Positions 6,651 to 10,895 of a stretch of 10,895 bases of DNA are shown one piece after another. The notes under the pieces are model-generated. The model worked only from the letters and a program-made list of their open reading frames with translations, did not search any database and had not been told where the DNA came from. The stretch covers positions 1 to 10,895 of the forward strand of contig JBLIBC010000068.1 of assembly GCA_047632015.1 (NCBI GenBank), written 5' to 3'. A program made the position numbers and the translations under genes. Every line of letters begins with the position of its first letter. Position 1 is the stretch's first letter. The DNA comes from JBLIAZ01 sp047632015. Its GTDB lineage: Bacteria; Bacteroidota; Bacteroidia; Flavobacteriales_C; GCA-002722245.

Positions 6651-7355
6651 ATGAGTAATTCTGGTTTTGGAAAATCATCAATTGGAAGAAAAGTCATGAT
6701 GGCTTTATCTGGTTTTTTCCTAATTATTTTCTTATTGCAACACGCAGCAATCAACTTATTATCAGTGATTAGCCCTGACATGTTTAATGCTGTCTCAGCT
6801 TTCATGGGTTTAAACCCGGTGATTCAATTCGGATTACAACCAGTGTTACTCTTTGGAGTTTTATTTCATCTTGGAATGGGCTTTTACTTAGAAATGCAAA
6901 ACAACAAAGCGCGTCCAATTAAATACATTAAAGACAACAGGGCCGCCAACGCAAGCTGGGTTAGTCGCAACATGATAGTAACAGGCATCATGATTTTACT
7001 GTTTTTTGGAGTACACTTTTATGACTTTTGGATTCCAGAAATTCAAACAAAATTTATTCAAGGCGACTGGACTGGACTTCATCATGGAGAACCAAGATTT
7101 CACGCTGAATTAGTCTGTAAAATGGTTGATCCAATAAGGGCTGCAATATATACTGTAGCATTCGTGTTTTTATCATTGCATTTACAACATGGTTTTGCTT
7201 CAGCATTTCAATCAGCTGGCGCACGTCATAATAAATACACGCCTCTGATTGAAAAAACAGGTAAAGCATACGCTATTTTAATTCCTGCAGTATTCATTTT
7301 TATTGCATGGTACCATGTTATTTATAGCACTTGCAAAGTTTGCGTTGAACATTAA
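6651..7355 (+). CDS. sdhC: Succinate dehydrogenase / fumarate reductase cytochrome b subunit (di-haem, type B)
   Basis: The single membrane anchor of complex II. It binds two b haems and the menaquinone site, and passes electrons between the iron-sulfur subunit and the quinone pool. The 234 residues hold five hydrophobic segments, near 17-37, 63-82, 107-127, 162-182 and 206-226. This fits the fused type B anchor known from Wolinella FrdC and Bacillus SdhC rather than the separate SdhC and SdhD of E. coli. Candidate haem ligands inside helices are His31 (LLQHAAINL), His73 (LFHLGMG), His122 (GVHFYDF) and His177 or His180 (LSLHLQHGF). It is the first gene of the sdhCAB operon, 15 bases before sdhA. 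The 97-base gap upstream should hold the operon promoter, but I see no convincing consensus there. No sdhD follows, as expected for this type. Confidence 0.94.
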   Translation: MSNSGFGKSSIGRKVMMALSGFFLIIFLLQHAAINLLSVISPDMFNAVSAFMGLNPVIQFGLQPVLLFGVLFHLGMGFYLEMQNNKARPIKYIKDNRAANASWVSRNMIVTGIMILLFFGVHFYDFWIPEIQTKFIQGDWTGLHHGEPRFHAELVCKMVDPIRAAIYTVAFVFLSLHLQHGFASAFQSAGARHNKYTPLIEKTGKAYAILIPAVFIFIAWYHVIYSTCKVCVEH

Positions 7356-7370
7356 AAAAGATAATTTATT

Positions 7371-9386
7371 ATGTCAGTATTAGATTCCAAAATACCAGAT
7401 GGTCCAATTAAAGACAAGTGGACTAACCATAAAAATAAAATCAACGTAGTTAACCCTGCAAACAAAAGGTTAATCGACGTAATAGTTGTTGGTACAGGAT
7501 TAGCTGGAGGTGCTGCGGCAGCTTCACTAGCTGAAATGGGATACAATGTGAAAGCATTTTGTTACCAAGATTCTCCAAGAAGAGCTCATTCAATTGCAGC
7601 ACAAGGAGGAATCAACGCAGCAAAAAACTACCAAAATGACGGTGATTCAACTTACCGATTATTTTACGATACTGTGAAAGGTGGTGATTATAGATCACGT
7701 GAAGCAAACGTTCACCGATTAGCAGAGGTTTCTGCAAACATCATTGACCAATGTGTGGCTCAAGGAGTTCCTTTTGCCAGAGATTATGGTGGATTGCTGG
7801 ACAACAGGTCTTTTGGAGGAGTTTTGGTTTCAAGGACTTTTTATGCAAAAGGTCAAACTGGACAACAATTATTGTTAGGTGCTTATTCGGCAATGAACCG
7901 TCAGATTAACAAAGGAAAAATCGAAATGTTCAACAGGCATGAAATGTTGGACGTTGTAAAAATTGACGGAAAAGCAAGAGGTATTATTGCTAGAAACCTG
8001 GTTACTGGAGAAATTGAAAAACACTCTGCTCATGCAGTTATTATTGCTACAGGAGGTTACGGAAATGTATTCTTTTTGTCAACCAACGCAATGGGATCTA
8101 ACGTTACTGCTGCTTGGAAAATTCACAAAAAAGGTGCATTTTTTGCGAACCCTTGTTACACACAAATTCACCCAACTTGTATTCCCCGTTCGGGAGATCA
8201 CCAGTCTAAATTGACGTTGATGTCTGAATCCTTAAGAAACGATGGAAGAATTTGGGTTCCAAAAAACATGAAAGATGTGGAGGCAATCAGAGCTGGAAAA
8301 AAGAAAGCTTTTGATATTGCTGAAGATGACAGAGATTATTATTTGGAAAGAAGGTATCCAGCATTTGGAAACTTAGTACCAAGAGATGTTGCCTCGAGAG
8401 CAGCAAAAGAAAGATGTGATGCTGGATATGGAGTAAACGCTACTGGCGAAGCAGTATATTTAGATTTTGCAGCATCTTTCCAACGTTATGGAAAAACGGA
8501 AGCAAAAATTAATGGTTTAGATGAAAACGATAAAGCGTTAATACTTAAGTTAGGTAAAAAAGTAGTGGAGAATAAGTACGGTAACTTGTTTCAAATGTAT
8601 CAAAAAATTACAGATGAAAACCCGTATGAAATGCCAATGAAAATTTACCCGGCAGTTCATTATACAATGGGAGGTGTTTGGGTTGATTACAACTTGATGA
8701 CTACCATTCCAGGTTGTTATTGTGCTGGAGAAGCAAACTTCTCAGATCACGGAGCAAATAGACTTGGAGCATCAGCATTAATGCAAGGTTTAGCAGACGG
8801 ATACTTTGTATTGCCGTACACTATTGGTGATCAATTAGCCAGCGAAATCAGAACCGGTCCTATCCCAACAGATGGTCCAGAGTTTACAGCTGCAGCGAAA
8901 GAAGTGCAAGACAGAATAGACATGTTCATGAACAACAAAGGAACTAAATCTGTCGATTCATTTCACAGGAGACTTGGTAAAGTGATGTGGGACAAAGTTG
9001 GTATGGCAAGGAATGCTGAAGGATTAAAAGAAGCTATGGCTGAAATTAAGTCCATCCGAGAAGAATTTTACAAGGATGTGTTAGTTCCGGGAACTGCTGA
9101 TAGCATGAATCCAGAATTGGAAAAAGCTGGAAGGGTTGCTGATTTCTTGGAATTAGGGGAGTTATTTGCTAAAGATGCCTTAGACAGAAAAGAGTCTTGT
9201 GGTGGTCACTTCCGTGAAGAATCTGCTGAAGTTGGTGGAGAACAAGATGGTGAAGCACTAAGAGATGATGTTAACTTCAGACATGTTTCAGCTTGGGAAT
9301 ACAAAGGCGAACCAGCCGATGCTGTACTACACAAAGAGCAATTGGAATTCAACGATATCGAGTTAAAACAGAGAAGTTATAAATAG
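7371..9386 (+). CDS. sdhA: Succinate dehydrogenase / fumarate reductase flavoprotein subunit
   Basis: Catalytic subunit of complex II: oxidises succinate to fumarate on a covalently bound FAD, or the reverse. At 671 residues it is longer than E. coli SdhA (588), which is usual for the Bacteroidota and Wolinella-like group. The dinucleotide motif GTGLAGG is at 41-47. His73 in RRAHSIAAQGGIN is the expected covalent FAD-attachment histidine. The dicarboxylate site shows His267 in QIHPT, Arg338 in LVPRDVASRA as the proton-transfer arginine, His430 in VHYTMGG and Arg464 in GANRLGAS. The helical C-terminal part (about 540-671) includes the conserved LGKVMWDKVGMAR region. All key residues are intact. 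It lies between sdhC and sdhB; a small hairpin overlaps its TAG stop. Sequence alone does not separate a succinate dehydrogenase from a fumarate reductase in this family; aerobic Bacteroidota normally use it as the former. Confidence 0.97.
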   Translation: MSVLDSKIPDGPIKDKWTNHKNKINVVNPANKRLIDVIVVGTGLAGGAAAASLAEMGYNVKAFCYQDSPRRAHSIAAQGGINAAKNYQNDGDSTYRLFYDTVKGGDYRSREANVHRLAEVSANIIDQCVAQGVPFARDYGGLLDNRSFGGVLVSRTFYAKGQTGQQLLLGAYSAMNRQINKGKIEMFNRHEMLDVVKIDGKARGIIARNLVTGEIEKHSAHAVIIATGGYGNVFFLSTNAMGSNVTAAWKIHKKGAFFANPCYTQIHPTCIPRSGDHQSKLTLMSESLRNDGRIWVPKNMKDVEAIRAGKKKAFDIAEDDRDYYLERRYPAFGNLVPRDVASRAAKERCDAGYGVNATGEAVYLDFAASFQRYGKTEAKINGLDENDKALILKLGKKVVENKYGNLFQMYQKITDENPYEMPMKIYPAVHYTMGGVWVDYNLMTTIPGCYCAGEANFSDHGANRLGASALMQGLADGYFVLPYTIGDQLASEIRTGPIPTDGPEFTAAAKEVQDRIDMFMNNKGTKSVDSFHRRLGKVMWDKVGMARNAEGLKEAMAEIKSIREEFYKDVLVPGTADSMNPELEKAGRVADFLELGELFAKDALDRKESCGGHFREESAEVGGEQDGEALRDDVNFRHVSAWEYKGEPADAVLHKEQLEFNDIELKQRSYK

Positions 9387-9397
9387 GCTATTGCCTA
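9384..9397 (+). other. Small inverted repeat at the sdhA stop
   Basis: TAGGC and GCCTA form a 5-bp stem around a TATT loop, with the sdhA stop codon in the left arm. No T run follows, so it is not a terminator. It could slightly affect mRNA processing or decay between sdhA and sdhB, or be chance. Confidence 0.2.
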
Positions 9398-9426
9398 GAT
9401 AAAAACGTTTAGAAAAAATTTAAGTT

Positions 9427-10179
9427 ATGAATTTAACACTTAAGATTTGGAGACAAAAGGATGCAGCTGCAAAAGGAGCTGTGGAAACATATCAGTTAGC
9501 TGATGTAAGCCCAGATTCATCTTTTTTAGAAATGTTAGACTTATTGAACGAACAATTGGTCAACACTGGTGGTGAACCAGTTGCTTTTGATCATGACTGT
9601 CGCGAAGGTATTTGCGGAATGTGTTCGCTGTACATTAACGGAGAATCTCACGGACCTGACAGAGCAGTAACCACTTGTCAATTGCACATGAGAATGTTCA
9701 AGGATGGCGATACAATTACCATTGAACCTTATAGATCAGCTGGTTTTCCAGTGGTAAAAGATTTAGTAGTTGACAGAAGTTCTTTTGATAGAATTCAACA
9801 AGCCGGAGGTTATGTATCAGTCAACACCTCAGGAAACACTCAAGATGCCAACGCCCTTCCTGTTCCAAAAGCGGATGCAGACAGAGCTTTTGATGCTGCA
9901 ACTTGCATTGGTTGTGGAGGTTGTGTAGCAACTTGTAAAAATGGTTCTGCTATGTTATTTGTAGCTGCGAAAGTAGCTCAATTCTCACTTTTACCACAAG
10001 GGAAAGTGGAGGCTGACACGCGAGTTCAAAACATGGTTAGCCAAATGGACGCTGAAGGTTTTGGTAACTGTACCAACACAGGAGCTTGTGAGGTGGAATG
10101 TCCAAAAGGAATTTCTTTAGACAACATTGCTTTAATGAACAGGGACTTTTTAAAGTCGTCACTAGTTTCAGAAGCATAA
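9427..10179 (+). CDS. sdhB: Succinate dehydrogenase / fumarate reductase iron-sulfur subunit
   Basis: Electron-transfer subunit of complex II, linking the SdhA flavin to the SdhC haems and quinone. The 250 residues hold the three standard clusters. Cys58, 63, 66 and 84 (CREGICGMC and TTCQLH) form the N-terminal [2Fe-2S] site. Cys160, 163 and 166 in CIGCGGC with Cys225 in ECPKGI form the [4Fe-4S] site. Cys170, 215 and 221 form the [3Fe-4S] site nearest the quinone. No ligand is missing. It sits on the cytoplasmic face with SdhA. The ATG at 9427 starts directly with the MNLTLKIWRQ beta strand. It is the last gene of the operon: a strong terminator begins 22 bases after its stop, and ung converges from the other side. 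Confidence 0.97.
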   Translation: MNLTLKIWRQKDAAAKGAVETYQLADVSPDSSFLEMLDLLNEQLVNTGGEPVAFDHDCREGICGMCSLYINGESHGPDRAVTTCQLHMRMFKDGDTITIEPYRSAGFPVVKDLVVDRSSFDRIQQAGGYVSVNTSGNTQDANALPVPKADADRAFDAATCIGCGGCVATCKNGSAMLFVAAKVAQFSLLPQGKVEADTRVQNMVSQMDAEGFGNCTNTGACEVECPKGISLDNIALMNRDFLKSSLVSEA

Positions 10180-10201
10180 AATAATTTGTGTAAACAATAG
10201 T

Positions 10202-10228
10202 AAAAGCCCTGCGATGCAGGGCTTTTTT
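10202..10228 (+). terminator. Rho-independent terminator after sdhB
   Basis: A perfect 11-bp stem, AAAAGCCCTGC (10202-10212) and GCAGGGCTTTT (10216-10226), closes a GAT loop and is followed by two more T, giving six T in a row. It ends the sdhCAB transcript. Read from the minus strand it also has a T run of four from the left arm, so it may act weakly as a shared terminator for the converging ung gene, whose stop is 27 bases away. Confidence 0.92.
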
Positions 10229-10254
10229 ATTTTCTCTAAGAAAGCACATTATAT

Positions 10255-10895
10255 CTACACCCAAGAAATTTCATTCAAGCCTTTATTTCTTAAATTTTCA
10301 TTTATTTTAGAAAATACTTTACTCCCCAAAAAGCCTTTATGCGCAGAAAATGGGGAAGGATGAGATGACTCAATGATCAGATGCTTTTCACTGTCGATGA
10401 CGGCTCCTTTTTTTTTGGCATAACTTCCCCATAACACAAACACCAAGTTTTCTTTTTTTTTCGACAACTTTTGAATTACTGTATCAGTAAATTCTTCCCA
10501 GCCTTTATTTTGATGACTCCCTGGAGATTTAGCACGCACAGTTAACGTGGAATTTAACATCAATACACCTTGCTCCGCCCATTGTTCTAATGAGTTATTT
10601 AACGGGATGCCCTCACCAAGATCACTGCTTAATTCTTTAAAAATGTTTCGAAGAGAAGGTGGCGCCTTCATTCCTGGTGGAACTGAGAAAGATAACCCAT
10701 GCGCCTGCCCCTCTCCATGATAAGGATCTTGTCCAAGAATCACAACTTTCACATCCTCCACAGGTGTTAGTTTAAACGCTTCAAAAACTCTGTTAAAAGG
10801 CGGGTACACCAGATGTTGTTCGTATTCTAATTCGAGAAAATCTACTAACCTCAAAAAGTATTCTTTTTGAAACTCATCAGATAACAACTCTTTCC
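10255..10895 (-). CDS. ung: Uracil-DNA glycosylase, family 1 (N-terminus runs off the right edge)
   Basis: Removes uracil from DNA after cytosine deamination or dUMP incorporation, starting base-excision repair. About 213 residues are in the window. Numbered from the leucine codon at 10887, the water-activating motif GQDPYHG has Asp54, PPSLRNIFKE follows as the proline-rich loop, LNSTLT has Asn112, and the minor-groove loop HPSP has His177 in SSHPSPFSAHKGF. The TTG at 10885-10887 is very probably an internal leucine. The frame stays open to the edge and reads Lys-Glu-Leu before it, preceded by a codon ending in GG. That fits the conserved SWKE-L-DEF opening of Ung proteins, with the GG codon being the Trp. 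So the true start lies a few codons beyond the window, and the gene is 5'-partial here but otherwise intact. The stop is TAG at 10255-10257. It converges on the sdh operon. Confidence 0.96.
   Translation of the reverse strand, partial: KELLSDEFQKEYFLRLVDFLELEYEQHLVYPPFNRVFEAFKLTPVEDVKVVILGQDPYHGEGQAHGLSFSVPPGMKAPPSLRNIFKELSSDLGEGIPLNNSLEQWAEQGVLMLNSTLTVRAKSPGSHQNKGWEEFTDTVIQKLSKKKENLVFVLWGSYAKKKGAVIDSEKHLIIESSHPSPFSAHKGFLGSKVFSKINENLRNKGLNEISWV

Noticed and set aside
1..10895. Mobile elements, CRISPR, tRNA or rRNA, phage or defence genes
   Set aside because: No direct-repeat arrays, transposase or integrase motifs, tRNA-like cloverleaf or terminal inverted repeats were found. Gaps are all short and the genes look uniform in base composition.

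Overview
The window looks like the chromosome of an AT-rich Bacteroidota bacterium, most likely a member of the Flavobacteriales. Four things point there. The succinate dehydrogenase operon runs cytochrome b, flavoprotein, iron-sulfur protein, with one long di-haem type membrane anchor. The malate dehydrogenase is of the short, LDH-like kind. The epoxyqueuosine reductase is a short form. Clear Shine-Dalgarno sequences are almost absent before the starts. Genus cannot be decided from this sequence alone.

Layout, left to right. Bases 1-295 hold the C-terminal end of a class II fructose-bisphosphate aldolase, followed closely by a complete malate dehydrogenase (mdh) and a strong intrinsic terminator at about 1292-1322. 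Next comes a tight three-gene run: a stand-alone acyl carrier protein, an AlgI/DltB-like membrane-bound O-acyltransferase (MBOAT) 3 bases later, and queG starting at a TTG that overlaps the MBOAT stop. After a 103-base gap come nagA (N-acetylglucosamine-6-phosphate deacetylase) and a YihY/BrkB-family membrane protein with a cytoplasmic winged-helix-like tail. The sdhC-sdhA-sdhB operon follows and ends at a second strong intrinsic terminator (10202-10228). The last gene, ung (uracil-DNA glycosylase), is on the minus strand, converges on sdhB and runs off the right edge.

Together the genes are mostly central metabolism: glycolysis/gluconeogenesis (fba), two TCA-cycle steps (mdh and succinate dehydrogenase, which also feeds menaquinone), amino-sugar catabolism or recycling (nagA), tRNA modification (queG) and base-excision repair (ung). 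The least routine part is the ACP-MBOAT pair. It has the architecture of an acyl-transfer system that modifies an extracytoplasmic glycan or other product, but the enzyme that would load the ACP and any SGNH/DHHW partner are not in the window.

No tRNA, rRNA, CRISPR array, insertion sequence or phage gene was seen. No stretch longer than about 110 bases lacks a gene. This is largely an ordinary housekeeping region, and nothing in it amounts to a clearly new system.
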